Assembly (NCBI GenBank): GCA_963691655.1
Contig: OY829326.1
Coordinates: 148,446,998 to 148,510,997 of the forward strand
Direction of reading: 5' to 3'
DNA: 64,000 nt
DNA from: Toxonevra muliebris
Lineage: Eukaryota > Arthropoda > Insecta > Diptera > Pallopteridae
Shown: positions 12,050-23,679 of the stretch, in pieces
How positions within the stretch are numbered: position 1 is the first letter of the stretch
Layout of the letters: every line of letters starts with the position of its first letter
Translations under genes and position numbers: made by a program
Notes under the pieces: generated by a model
The model's database searches: none
What the model was told of the DNA's origin: nothing
Seen by the model: the letters and a program-made list of their open reading frames with translations, nothing else

Positions 12050-12640
12050 CAAAGAAATGATGAGAGCGGATTACAGACTCCGGATAAATGGAGTCTGGCA
12101 TGTCGATATGGGCCACATTCAGATATACCACTAGTTGCCAGTATAGTGCTCACTGTTCTTGATGCCCATTGACGATCATGTGATTTGTATCCGCTTCGAA
12201 TATATGATGTTAGGCTCTCGGAACGAGATCAATTGATAAGTCTTAAGGTCGTACTCCGGGGTCTTAAGAAATGCCTTCTATACCGACAGATCCAAAACTT
12301 TACACCGTACTGGATTCGGTTGATACTTGGACGTTGAGACTACTCTTCTGCCACTAGACAGATGGCGACAGTCATCCTATTTTTCGCTATTCTAGGCATG
12401 GCGGGCTGGACAATTGAGAGGAGATGGCGTGGGAAGTGCATATGCAGTGATAACCAGGCTGCACTGAAAGCCCGTGCTAACCATGACAGCTCATCAAAAT
12501 TGCTTAACGAATGTAAAGCAAAACTAAATAGTGATGCAAAACACAACAAGTTATGTCTTGTTTGGGTTCATGGATACTCTGGTTTTACAGGGAATGAACT
12601 AACTGATAAACTAGCTAATGCAGGTTCTGTAATTGCACCA
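12050..12640 (+). pseudogene. LINE RNase H domain relic
   Basis: The pieces read as the RNase H domain found at the end of I/LOA-type LINE polyproteins: AFYTDRSKT (first Asp, near 12270-12297), ICSDNQAALKA (third carboxylate box, near 12438-12471) and VWVHGYSGFTGNELTDKLANAGS (final His/Asp box, ORF 12362-12691). Between and before them lie stops and frameshifts. The YTDRS and SDNQA boxes keep their Asp residues, but the glycine of YTDGS has become Arg. It is a different family from the LOA copy at 20170: the text differs throughout. It is clearly inactive. Confidence 0.75.
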
Positions 12641-12649
12641 TGGGTTCGG

Positions 12650-13149
12650 AACCTTTTCTTCTTCGTGGGTTCTATCCATAGAGCTTCTTAGGTTCGTCAA
12701 AGAAACTAAGAAGTTCGGGGTTGAGAGATCCTAGGCTTTCACCTCCCCCCCCCCCCTCACCTCACAATTTTTTCCTGTCCCTCTACTCTTTTATACTGGC
12801 TCAATCACGGGTATAGAAAAATGGTACTTGAGACTGAGTGCTGCTTTGGTTTAGTCCAGCCCACATTTAAATCTAAACTCATGTATTCTGAAAAAAATTA
12901 TGATGCGCTATGAAATTCTTTGGGCTGTTACCAGTTAAGATTAGTAGAAAACAGTGATTATGTCGTTGTTAATTGACATTCAAAAGTTTAAGTTTGCTGG
13001 TAAATTTGAACATCTAAATATTTACAAGAGTAACTTTGAATGAATATTAGGCAGCAGAGGTAAAAATCTTTGAAAAGGTTTGTAAGTATTAGAAATGAGA
13101 GGACCGGTAATAGTTAGTTACGGTGATTGAAAATTTGTCCTACTTTTGG
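12650..13149. other. non-coding stretch with poly-C run
   Basis: A run of about 14 C (12745-12758) sits in a pyrimidine patch just 3' of the RNase H relic and may mark the end of that insertion. Nothing else is recognised. Confidence 0.45.
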
Positions 13150-13490
13150 CAAATTGTCAAGATGTTTGGTATGGTTTTAGGCATATTTTGCTCTAAATGA
13201 TGTTCTCAATTTAGTCGCTTTTTGGTTTAAGCTTAGGTCTGGTTTTAGTCTGAATTTGGGCTTGAAATATCGTATGATTTTTTTGGTCATAGTTTTAGTC
13301 TGACTTTTGATGTTTTGACTTAAATATTGGTTCAAATTTTGGTTTGATTTTTGGTCTCGTTTTTTATTTTATTTTTGCTGTTTACATTATGGCCTGAGTT
13401 AGAATCTGATATTTGATTTGAGTTTTGGTAAATTTTTTGGTCATAATTTTTGTTTGTTTTTTAGTCAGAATATTGGTATTAAATTTCACC
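13150..13490 (+). repeat. GGTCTGA/GGTTTGA degenerate low-complexity tract 1
   Basis: Phrases such as TTTTGGTTTAAGC, GGTCTGGTTTTAG, TTTTGGTTTGA and TTTTTGGTCTC follow one another at about 10-14 base spacing. The strand is rich in G and T and nearly free of C runs. No exact tandem unit is present. The same style recurs in seven other tracts of this window, in both orientations. Confidence 0.65.
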
Positions 13491-14816
13491 ACCGAAATTT
13501 TTAGATAGTAGTATATATAAATGAAGTCTGTTGATAATATGATAAAATGAAGGAACGAATAGAAAAGGAATACCACTGTATGATTTCTGTTGACAATAGT
13601 GTGTGAAAGCAGTAGTATTATCTTTCAATATTCGTTGAAAATAAGCTTTGAATTTCCCCAATGGCTCTAGTTTGTAGGTATACCGATTTGGTAACTGGTT
13701 ATTTAAATATTTGTCGTAGCATCAACCAACCGATAACATAGTAAGAAGCAGCAGATCCTTTAAGGTTCACGATGTTTGTGCAACTTAAATCTTTTGATAT
13801 TAGAAATACTTGTTCGGGTGGGAATGTCTATAAATTATTTCAGTTAGTAATAGTAAATGAAAAGTAACAGTTTTCTCTTTCAATGACCACAAACAATAAT
13901 CCCTGATTTTGCTTTTGAGCTTGTTTAACAATTCAAAATCAAATTGTTCGTATTAGAATCGGTTTATCTTCATATTTTGTTTATTTGTCGCAAACTTTTA
14001 TCATTATCAGCTTCATTAGTCAATTTGAGAACTGCACAACTGATAATCACAATAAATACAATTTCAAATAGAAGCATTCAAAATTTTCCAGATTTTGAAA
14101 CCTAAATAAACTATGTATAAACTATAAATCTTATACACACCAATAGACAAACATATATACAAATAATCATACATAGACTGAATGAATAAGCACCTGTTTG
14201 TATGCAGTAAATATGTATGTAAGTATATTTTGAATTTGTATTGTTTCCGTTTAATATTTATACACGCCTAACAAATATGAACATAATTGACAGTAGAAAT
14301 TCAAATGTCAATTAAATATGTACATAATGTTGTATGTAGTGGCAACACTACAAACTCATACACTACCTACACTCATATGTTCATATGTATGTATGTATGT
14401 GTGTGTGTGTGTGTGTGTGTGTGGCTAAACATTATAAACCACAAATACAATTGCATTTGGCAACTCTGTCACCAACACAAAATAATGTCAACAAAAGTTT
14501 TGAAGCAAATTAATTTCTATAACAGTAACAACAGCAGCAACAACAACAACTAACAGCAAAAGTAACAATAAAAACAATAGCAACAATTGTTGAAAGATAC
14601 AAAAGAGCAAATTCATACACACATATAAGTAAAAATAACAAAAAATAGCAGCAACAAAAACAACAAAATCCAGCAACATGAACATCAAACAATAAAATTT
14701 ATTGCTCATTTCATTTGAAATGTAAATTTATCAACAAAAATGTTGAACAAATCAACACGCACTCACACACAAATACTGCATACAAATATATGCATGTTTG
14801 TATTTATATCTAAATA
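13491..14816. other. non-coding stretch with microsatellites
   Basis: An ATGT run (14382-14399) passes straight into a GT run (14399-14423). CAA/CAG triplets fill 14525-14670 and generate shadow frames on both strands. No gene is seen. Confidence 0.55.
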
Positions 14817-15285
14817 CCCAGCTAGTATTTTTAATCACGGAAGGCACTTCGACGATTCACCGAGAAACCACATTTAATCGTCGGCGATGTCACTGTCAGA
14901 TCGCGGAAGTTCTATTCTTTGGGAGAAATTAAGTCATTTTGGTGATTCATGGGGAAGAATTTTCTGACCACGTGAGAAGAAGAAGAGTCTTCAATGAATC
15001 GTCAGGAAAGGTTGCACAAGATTAGTTTAGAATATTTGAAAGCGAATCGTAAAGGGCTTGCCGGGAAGAATTTTTTACTGCCTAAAAGTGTGTTACGAAA
15101 AAATCTTTAGTTTTCTTTTCTTTGCTATTTTTATTTATTAGTACATAGAAAACTATGTTCATAATTTTCCTTGATAAAAAGGTTCTTTTTTATATCGGTA
15201 ATTAACACACTCATTTCATACCTTTACAAGTGTTTCATTGGCTAGATTTTCATTTCAGATAAAAATACTGTTGTGCAAAAATATT

Positions 15286-16498
15286 GGCACCACGAAATAA
15301 CTCCTAAATCAAATAACTCCTAATCGAAAAATGAAATAACTCCCAAAAATCTTCATATAAAAAAAAATTAGGAGATATTTAATTTTTTATTGGGAGTTAC
15401 AGTGAGATAACTCCTGATCGGCAAGAATCTTAGGAGTTATTTCATAATGAAATGAAATAACTCCTAATGAAAAGATGAAATATGTTATAATATTAAGAAG
15501 TTATTTAAATTTCGTAATGTTGTTTTTGGAATACAATACACACTTTATACTTTGCTATTTCGGCATCAAAGTTTAATTCCTCGTACTAAAAATCTAAATA
15601 TCCCAAATCCAGATATCTCAAAACGGGGAACAGAAATTCGACCAAAGGTATTTCGACCAAAAAAAAAAAAAATAAGGAATTCCGGGCAAAATTATTTAAA
15701 AAGGAATTTAAGCCAAAATTCATTTGGAAATTCGACCAAATAATTTTTGGTTTCTTATTTCGTTTTTAAGGCTTTATTTCATTTTGTAGGGCCTTATTTC
15801 GTATTTTTCATGTATTATTTTGAATTTTTCCTTCATTTTTCTAAAAAAGGAATATTATAAATTTTTTTGGGGCTTTAGTTAAATTTACATAAAATATAAA
15901 CTAAACAAATAAGCGTTTGTTACTCATTCTATCGTTTATAAACAATTAAAATTTTAATCAGAAGTTTGTTTCAAACATATGTAAGTTTTTGAGAGTTTAA
16001 AAGAATAATAGTACGAAATTCGCGCGAATTTTTAATTTCGGTCGAATTTCACAGAGCCTAAATAGTTTCTTTAGATTTATTCCATTCGCAAAACCAAACA
16101 GTGGTGATTAGACGTTTAGGTGCCGTCACTGTAGAATGAATTTATTATAGAGGGTGGAACAATATCAAAATTAATAATATCCATATTTAGCCTAAGTACC
16201 ACGTGGTGTGTCTTTGGAAAGTTTACAGGATAAATTTCATTTATTTTTGCTCAAATTAGGAGTTATTTCATGTTTGAATTAGGAGTCAATTCATTTTTAT
16301 ATTAGGAATTATTTTATTTCATTATGAAACAACTCCTAATTGTAAAATAATCCCTAAAAATTAGGATTTATTTCATTTTTGTATTAGAAGTTATTTCGTT
16401 TTTTATTAGGAGTTATTTCATTAGGATTTATTTAGCGTTAGGACTTATTTCATTTTTCAATTAGGAGTTATTTCATTTAGGAATTATTTCGTGGAGCC
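15286..16498. mobile_element. Foldback-like element with repeat-built inverted arms and exact 9-bp target duplication
   Basis: AAAAATATT directly precedes the left end (15277-15285) and directly follows the right end (16499-16507), an exact 9-bp duplication. The ends GGCACCACGAAATAA (15286-15300) and, reverse complemented, GGCTCCACGAAATAA (16484-16498) match in 14 of 15 bases. Both arms are built from a repeated motif, GAAATAACTCCTAA or its complement TTAGGAGTTATTTC: about 5 times in 15291-15475 and about 9 times, variably spaced, in 16255-16490. Long arms of short direct repeats and 9-bp duplications are the hallmarks of Drosophila Foldback elements. The core (15480-16250) has no transposase; it includes a segment repeating AATTCGACCAAA. 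Confidence 0.8.
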
Positions 16499-17006
16499 AA
16501 AAATATTATCATAAACATCATAAACAGAAGTTAGTTTTCATTTCAACTAATATTGTATGCACTAAAGAATCCTACCTTAATGTATACAAGTATATGGAAG
16601 AAAGGCGAACTCTTTTGTCTGGTATCGTCAATACATTGTTTAGGAGGCTTTCTTTCGTTTGTCATTCTTATTCCTTTAGACGACATCTTTTAATATAAAT
16701 TATAATACTTTTTTTAATTTATATAGCAGATATTTAGCAAACACCACTACAACCAAGAACCACGACACAAACTAATTACTTGAAAATCATCTTTCAATCG
16801 TCCGGACGATTATATGATGAGCAAAGATGTACAGAAAAATGAAACAATTCAGAAAAGAGAATTCAAAATCGCTCTCCAAACGACCCCCACGAAGAGTTTC
16901 GCTGGAGTAAAATTTGAAGACTAGATCACTGATAAGGAATCGTGGCGGATTCCGAAATGGCAGTCTGATTTGCCCATATACATACACTGTTGTTGTGATT
17001 ACTACA

Positions 17007-17254
17007 CATATGGTCAATTTTTTGGTCTTTACATTTTTTTGGCAAAAATTTATAACGTTAAAGACCACTTAAAACGGTTATATCTTTGAAACGACAAAAG
17101 TTAAAAAAAGTTTGTTCACATGAAATGTAGGCTCTGAGGCCTATTTTCATGCCAATGGAAAAACAAATTTGGTTTCATGGGATATTTTCGACATATTTGC
17201 AAAAATATGCGCTACGACTGTAACGTTAAAGACCAAAAAATTGGCCATATACGT
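17007..17254. mobile_element. 248-bp inverted-repeat element
   Basis: The left arm ATATGGTCAATTTTTTGGTC (17006-17025), continuing TTTA, is mirrored by the right arm TAAAGACCAAAAAATTGGCC (17226-17245), continuing ATAT; about 24 bases pair with one mismatch. AACGTTAAAGACCA also occurs as a direct repeat (near 17054 and 17223). The target duplication is not clear (TA-rich). It lies inside the 14817-17379 element and could be a separate nested insertion or part of its original subterminal structure. Confidence 0.5.
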
Positions 17255-17660
17255 TCTTTAAGCCTGTTACACATTATTTAATGAAGACTATGCATTTTGT
17301 TAGTGTAATTCTTCTAAAAATCTGATGGAGTCTCACGTTGATCGCAAATATGCCAATAATCTTCGTAATGCTAGCTGGGTATACACAAATGTGTGCGTTT
17401 GCACACATACAACAGCACACATTTGTGCACATCCGGTTTTTGGAAACTGTTGATTTAACAATTTCACTCTGACGTAATGAAATTTTCTATGTTTACATAT
17501 TCAATACATACTCTTACGTATTTACATACATATATACATATTTACATGTTTGGGTGTTTCTGTATCCTCATATGTTAGTGAGTGCCTAGTAGTTGTGTTA
17601 GTCTAGCTTTTAATAAATACGACTAGTATAAAATCCGCCTAAGTCCATTGTTATTAAGTA

Positions 17661-17829
17661 CACTAGCGTATTCTAGAGGGGGTGGGGGACTCTTCGGAAT
17701 AATCCCCCTTTTACTTGTAAAAATCTCATATATTTTGATCGTTGGTCATGAATGAACAACATACTTAAAGGGACCAAAAACTTAAAACTCTCTGCTCTTC
17801 CCCTTAGGAATTGTTTGGATCCGTTAGTG
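17661..17829. mobile_element. CACTAGCG-family miniature element, copy B (169 bp)
   Basis: The left end is CACTAGCGTATTC and the right end, reverse complemented, is CACTAACGGATCC. Just inside are G-rich (GAGGGGGTGGGGGAC) and C-rich (CTCTTCCCCTTAGG) blocks. The middle phrase AAATCTCATATATTTTGATC (continuing GTTGGTCATGAAT) is shared with copy D at 28510. There is no coding capacity. No target duplication is obvious, so the superfamily is unknown. Confidence 0.65.
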
Positions 17830-20169
17830 CAACACATGTCTGGTTACTTTTAGATACCCAATCGTTCCCAGGAGATTTCGGAGAATATAGTTAACTTTTC
17901 GTAGTTGAATGACAAGAAGTATTCATCGGAAACCTTTCGCCAAGTTAGTTACTGGTAAAATAATTTAATTTACACAATACAAGGTAAAGTATTTAATAAT
18001 TTGTTTTATAAAATATAGTGAAAATCCTCCAAAATATTTGTCTTTTTATAAGGAGTAAAAAATTTTAGCTCTTTAAGTTTACACTTACCTATTGATTCTG
18101 ATGACATGGAAATTATGACTTTGAATTGGAATTAGCAAAAACTATGACCCAATATCTTCTTTCAGTAGTATACTACGGTTACTCTGTTGCAAAAACTTTC
18201 CTTTGCTGGGCTGTGATATTAATATATTCTCTGAGTTTATAAATTTATAAGCTTGAGAGTATTCAAGATTGACTCAAGGATTTACTCTTTTTATCTTTTT
18301 TACTGGCTTGTCAGTCCCAATGGTATCTTAACCTACTTCAATTTATATTTCCATATCTTGCGAATATAAGAATTATATCATAAACTTCTTCGTTCCGATC
18401 CTGCTTTCTCACAGCTGAGCATTTCGTTGTATTTCATTCGAAGTAATTATATGTCAGGCCCAATGTAGTCGCTGCAGTTCGATGCAGTATGTAATTTATT
18501 GAGTTTCTTAAGACATTTACCATTGTGAGAAATTTTTATTCGAAGATTTTTTTAAGTTTTTGCTCGTCCATTATAAAATATTGCCTGAACCAATCCCGGC
18601 ATGATGAAGGATTTTAATATGGCACAAACACGTTTTGATCCATAACTTTTAGCTTACATTATAAATAGTTATTTCTAATTTACAATTTGATAAAAGTACC
18701 TACCTATCAGTTTAATTTTGCAGTCTTATTGAAAATATTATTAATTATTATTAATAATATTTTTATTAATTTAGATCAAAAAATTTCTTAAGCAATACAT
18801 ATATATATATCGCAGGAATGATGCTAATGGAAGAAGGCAAACCTTGATCATTTAATGATCAAGGTTTGAATATTGAGGATCAACAAAACCAAGTGCTATG
18901 TTTGCTTTGCCGTGGAAAATGCAAATAAGATTTTGAAGATATTTATTATTTTGTATAAACGTGATGCTCAAATAAGCAAATATATTTGCATGTTTATATA
19001 ACTAGACATTATTAAAAAATGTTTTCTCAAATTCAACCAGTATTATTTATTTTTTAAATGAATGTTTTAACAAAATATACAAAAACAACAAAATTGCAAT
19101 ACAATTTAAGCAAAATTAAAAACTGAAAAATAACAATAAAGAGACACAAATAAAATAAGCAAGCAGCAAAACAAATAAAATTTTCAAATGCAACTTTTAA
19201 CCCACATTTGCGATTTGGTTGTTCACCTGGCAAAATGGCAACCATAAACTTCGACAATTGTTGCAAAGAAAGTAGAAACAAACTCTTGCTTCCAAATTGA
19301 AATGAATTTGTAGCTCCACACTAAATATACCTGTGTATACTGACAATCGCGCATTTACCAACTTTGCCGACAAACTTCGACATTGGTTTTTCTATAGTGT
19401 TTCTATGTTTTTACGTTTCTGTTTCTCTTTTTCTGTTTTCTTGTTTAAGTTTGACTTTGTTGCTATTTTTTACTTTTTTGTTATTATTCACTTTTGTCTT
19501 TTTGTTTCTTTTTCGTTTTTGTTTGAGTTTGTGTTTTTGACACAAAACAACACAAAAAAAAAAACTTTTCAAATAAAAATACTTTCTTTCTTATTTCAGA
19601 AGAAACAACCAGACTACAATCACACATACACTTGCAATATGACACGCCTACTTTGTTCATAGTGGAAGTTTTGAATAGTGATTTTAGTCTGCACAAAAAT
19701 GTTACTTACCGTTTTATACATACACACGCACACATACGTATACACACATAAATAAAGACGACTTAAAAACTAGTTATGAAAAAAGTTTAAATGTGCCTTC
19801 GAGTTTGTTTTGTAAATTCTTTGCGAAAATTTTTAAATTATTATGTTGAATGGGAATGGAAAGAAAGGGAGCTATGAATTTCACAATATTTAAAATAATA
19901 TGAGATAATCTAGGTAAAATTATTTATTTTTTATAATGTTTTTAAAATAATAGATACCTACTTGATAATCTAAGTTTATATTTTAGTTTGGTCACCATGG
20001 CGTATGAGTAACAATCAAATGTTTGCTTAGCAAAGTAAAGTTTGTTGTTCATTTTTGCGAATAAAAGGATGTATAAATTCCCAAATATTTGGGTCTAGAT
20101 AAGAAAATATTTTATTATTATTTTACTACATATGTACTTATATTTTTATATAGGGTAAAGTACTTTTTT
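17830..20169. other. non-coding stretch; perfect palindrome at 18839-18867
   Basis: No gene is recognised. AAACCTTGATCATT and its exact reverse complement flank one central T at 18853, giving a 29-base perfect hairpin within otherwise plain DNA. Poly-A and TTTTGTTTT-like patches (19400-19560) make low-complexity frames. Confidence 0.55.
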
Positions 20170-20189
20170 ACCAACATTTGCCCTCCCCA

Positions 20190-20515
20190 AAATTAATGGC
20201 ACCTCGCTTTGCCTTAGCAAGCGCGTCATATATTTAGGACTTGTTCTTGAGAGAGTACGTAAAGCCTCTTGTGCTCTCTACTGCTGTAAGAAGGCAGTAG
20301 GTATAAGATGGGGTCTTCAAACTCGAGTTACTTTCTGCCTCTACACAGCAGTGGCCGAGTCTAATCTTCTCTATGGATCCGTCTTCTGGTGGCCAGCTAC
20401 TGCAAAAGCGGTCAACCTTAAGCAACTGGATAAGGTTAGAAGAATGGCAGCCATATTGGTTACTGGGGCTCTCCGCGCTACCTCTACGAAAGCTCTCTTC
20501 GCAATCCTGCATTGA
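20190..20515 (+). pseudogene. RT thumb/connection fragment of the LOA/I LINE
   Basis: The frame starting near 20188 runs KINGTSLC...YLGLVLE, CALYCCKKAVGIRWGLQ, LYTAVAESNLLYGSVFWW and LDKVRRMAAILVTGALRATS. It then hits TGA at about 20512, where the reading must shift to continue into the RNase H frame. The palm with YADD is absent; it would lie 5' of the truncation point. Confidence 0.75.
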
Positions 20516-21034
20516 TTGCCAACTTCACTTCTGGTTAAGCAACAAGCTAAGTGCTCTGCTGCCAGACTCAGTGCCCTAACACGCTGGACCAGGTCAAACA
20601 TGGGCCATGCCAAGATTCTAATCCATGATACGTCCGTACCAACTAACGTAGACTACATTTGCTCTACCCCTAATTTAAACCATACGTTCTTCACCCATAT
20701 CCGCAGTAGAGAGGAATGGGTTAATGACGAGGTGGTCACGGACAATTCAATTGACATCTATACAGATGGGTCTAAATTGGAGGAAAGAGTCGCCTGTGGC
20801 ATCTTCTCTAGCAAGCTAGATCTCAGACTCTCTTTCCGACTTCCTGAATATTGCAGCATCTTTCAGGCGGAAGTAATGGCTATCTATCAAGCGTCCAAGT
20901 GGCTTATTCGCAACGATTCATTTGATACGAATATTCGCATCTACACGGACAGCCAAGCAGCAATCAAGTCTCTAGCCGGTGTTTTCACTACATCAAAGCT
21001 TGTTCTTGAATGCCGATCTTCACTCAAATTTTAG
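20516..21034 (+). pseudogene. RNase H domain of the LOA/I LINE (first frame)
   Basis: RNase H cuts the RNA strand of the cDNA hybrid during retrotransposition. The open frame contains IYTDGSK (residues ~81-87, first Asp), YCSIFQAEVMAIYQA (Glu) and IRIYTDSQAAIKSL (second Asp); all three carboxylates are intact. The frame breaks after LECRSSLKF at 21034; the domain resumes in another frame from about 21027. Upstream it joins the thumb fragment by a frameshift. The ATG at 20516 is not a true start, only an internal Met. Confidence 0.85.
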
Positions 21035-21587
21035 TCGAGTCAATCGCAGGTTCACTTGGGTACCTGGACATATGGATATTTCAGGTCACTGCTATGCTGA
21101 CGAGCTAGCTAAACAGGGTTCTCAGCTTACCGATATATCATCTTCTTGCACCATTGGTGCACCTCTTACGTCTATTAAATTGGCCATTAAGCAAAACTAC
21201 CTTGAGGAAGCAAAAAGATCCTGGGTAGCGGAGCATATCTGTGGTATTACCAGGCTAACATGGACCACTATGAACAATAAACGAACTAGACAGCTACTCA
21301 ACCTTAGCAGAAACTCCATCAGCATTACGACTTCGGTCCTCACGGGACACTGGATAATGGAGAGACATGCTGCAAGACTAGGACTGCCATTCAATGACTT
21401 CTGTCGGGGCTGCGGCTCCGAGGAGGAAGAAGAAACAGTCCTCCATTTCATGTGCGAATGCCCATCTCTGGCCAAGAGGAGACTAAAACTCCTGGGCTCA
21501 CCTTTCTTCACTAGTCTGCCCGAGCTATCATCCATAAATATTAAGGACAGATTCATTATGGAATCCTCATGGTTTTCTAATCCGTAA
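21027..21587 (+). pseudogene. end of RNase H plus Cys/His motif of the LOA/I LINE (second frame)
   Basis: The frame continues RFTWVPGHMDISGHCYADELAKQ (the His and last Asp of RNase H), then a linker with RLTWTTMNNKRTRQLLNLSR and SVLTGHWIMERHAARLGL, then the zinc-binding motif CRGCGSEEEEETVLHFMCEC, typical of the C-terminus of these LINE polyproteins. It ends at TAA 21585-21587. This part is intact, so the damage to the copy is limited to truncation and two frameshifts. Confidence 0.85.
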
Positions 21588-21681
21588 ATGGGGGAGTCGC
21601 GACGTACTGTGTTATCACAATGAGCCTAAATGTACTTAAGTGTGCTTTCAAGCAGAATGCTGCCACTCCAACCTAACCTAC

Positions 21682-23589
21682 CACTGTAATTATTGTTTCT
21701 TGGGCATGGAAATTATAGAATTTTTATAATATATAGTAAAATTAATTTGTCTTAGACCTCATTTCTATAGTATATCACAATTTTTATCTGTCTCCAGCAG
21801 ATAGTACATTCAAATGAAAATACTGTCGCCCAGACCTTTTTTCTGAAGTAAAACGTAAATTTTATCTTCCCCGGAAAATTAGTTTTATGGTAAAATTTTA
21901 ATATAAATTTTATGAAATTTGAAAAATGTAAATATACCATATAGAGATTTTTCAAATTTCACAAATTATACCTAAAACTTAAATTTTTCAGACTTTTTAA
22001 AAAAAGACTGAAAAAGCTATACCCATAATAGAACACCAACCATCCAGCAATGCAGCAAGTCGACCACGCTATCGACTCAGCCGTAGCTGGATAAAGAATG
22101 CAAACAAACAAATTTGTAATTGAGAAACTTAAAATCATTTTGTAAGAAAAAATATTACAAAAACAAAATATTTACCGAGACCCAGAACCACCGAACTTCC
22201 GATAGCAAGGCCTATAAAATATTTATTGAGCTATTGCCATGTCATGACGTTACGGAGATTTTAACTTACATATTTTGGCAATTCGCAAGTTGTCTTATTT
22301 GGTGTGCTATCCTCTCATTTGTCATAAATTCTTTAATTTTTGATACAAAATTATATGACATTATGATTATACGACAGTATATGGCAGCTTGTGAATCGGC
22401 CAATTGTTTATTCATTGTTTTGCATGATGTTTGAAGCAAAATCAATGGCATTTGTGTTGAGAAAGAAATGCAAAAATTTGAGAGCAGAAATAGTTTTACA
22501 ATTTCTACAACAGCAAAGTGAATCAAATTAAAAGAGCATAAAAAATTCATTCAGAGCCAAAACGGGACCAGCGATCTAATCCGTTTTTGCTCTGAACATA
22601 TTTTGCTTTGAACGGCACTTGTGCCGCTTTTGCTCTTAAGTAAAATTTTACCACTTTTTTCTAAACTTACACAGAAGTTGTGCCGCTTTTGCTCTCAGCC
22701 TCACATGTGATGCTTATAAAGATAATTTCTATAGTTTCTTTTTCTATTTTAAACTATATTTTTAAAATTAAACTGGAACGCAGTTCAAAAATTTTTACAT
22801 TTTTCTGGTTTTGAATTTTAAAATTTTCTGAATCCTAGCAATATATGTGCCTAACCGTTTTTTTGAGACTGAATGGTGCACATAATTATAATAACCATAT
22901 ATAACCACATGTAATTATCTTAGGATGACCAAGTTCAGGCCCTTGAACCTTCAGCCAAACTTAACTCAAACAAATTCAAAGCAGAAAGAAATATTATCTT
23001 ACCCTACATAGGATATAGGATTTCAAGTTAATCTAACAAAAATCAAAATACTTCTGGGATTGTTTAGGAATAAACTTGTGATTTAAACGACACTGATGTG
23101 GACTGAGAGTTAAAAAAAACTTAAATTTTAATCAAAATTATTCTAGATATTTCAAAGTAAACTTTATTCAAAATTGCTTTTTTTACTTACTTTCACAAAC
23201 GAACCATGTGCACTTTGTATATGAATTTGCATACTTGTATGTGTTAGTGTACACATACACATATATATAAATGCATGCAATTTTTCCTCACATAAGAAAG
23301 AGTATTTTATTAAAGAAAAATAGGCACACAAAAGGTTTTCTCTTTTATGCTTTATTGCCATATTGGATTACAGAAAATGATAATGGCTGAAAAAAGTAAA
23401 ACACACAAAAAACGAAAAAAAAATATAAAAAGCAAGAAGCAAGTAAAAACTGAAACAAAATAAAACAATCTTTCATTTAAGGATGCATTCAACAGCAAGC
23501 AGTCAAAAATGTGCAACAAAAACAAAAGAACCAATAACATGATTATACATATATACATACATAGCTTTGGGAGAGAAGTTGTACTTGTA
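21682..23589. other. non-coding stretch with a GAGCAAAA(A/G)CGG repeat cluster
   Basis: At 22550-22697 the motif CCG(T/C)TTTTGCTCT, or its complement, appears four times: GAGCCAAAACGG (22553), CCGTTTTTGCTCT (22581), GTGCCGCTTTTGCTCT (22621) and TTGTGCCGCTTTTGCTCT (22678). TTGAGAGCAGAAA at 22479 could be a distant inverted partner of the last copy. It may be a small decayed TIR element. A hairpin, AGTCGACCACGCTATCGACT, lies at 22058-22077. No gene is recognised. Confidence 0.45.
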
Positions 23590-23679
23590 CACTAGCGAAT
23601 CCAGAGATTTCTTATGGGTGGTGGGTTTTAATATTTTCTTTCCTTTAACCCTAAAACTCTCCCCTTGAATCCGCTAGTG
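23590..23679. mobile_element. CACTAGCG-family miniature element, copy C (90 bp)
   Basis: The left end is CACTAGCGAATCC and the right end, reverse complemented, is CACTAGCGGATTC: 12 of 13 bases match. A G-rich block (TGGGTGGTGGG) follows the left end and a C-rich block (CTCTCCCCTTG) precedes the right end, as in copy B. The middle section of B and D is missing, so this is an internally deleted form. No target duplication is obvious. Confidence 0.65.

Larger units (their letters stand above)
14817..17379. mobile_element. 2.56-kb TIR element, CCCAGCTAG ends, TA flanks; host of nested insertions
   Basis: The left end is CCCAGCTAGTATT (14817) and the right end, reverse complemented, is CCCAGCTAGCATT (ending 17379): 12 of 13 bases match. 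Each is bordered by TA (14815-14816 and 17380-17381). TA duplication suggests the Tc1/mariner (IS630) superfamily. No transposase frame is found inside. Much of the length is a later Foldback-like insertion (15286-16498). The first CCCAGC bases are shared with the element at 60108, so both may use related transposases. Confidence 0.5.
20170..21681 (+). mobile_element. 5'-truncated non-LTR retrotransposon of the LOA/I group
   Basis: This is a truncated LINE in sense orientation. It begins within the thumb region after the RT active site (RVIYLGLVLERVRKASC...YGSVFWWPAT...VRRMAAILVTGALR), then carries an RNase H domain and a Cys/His motif. Base composition is clearly higher in GC than the surroundings, as expected of a transferred coding unit. 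The 3' end is the pyrimidine/A phrase CCAACCTAACCTACC at about 21681, with no poly-A. RNase H at the C-terminus after the RT separates LOA/I-type elements from R1 and Jockey. Two frameshifts make it inactive. Confidence 0.85.

Noticed and set aside
21197..21556. 119-codon minus-strand frame
   Set aside because: It is an antisense shadow of the LOA/I LINE RNase H and Cys/His region.
22036..22095. tRNA-like or SINE segment around ATCCAGC...AGCTGGAT
   Set aside because: It folds into a short hairpin, but no B box (GGTTCRANNCC) is present on either strand.
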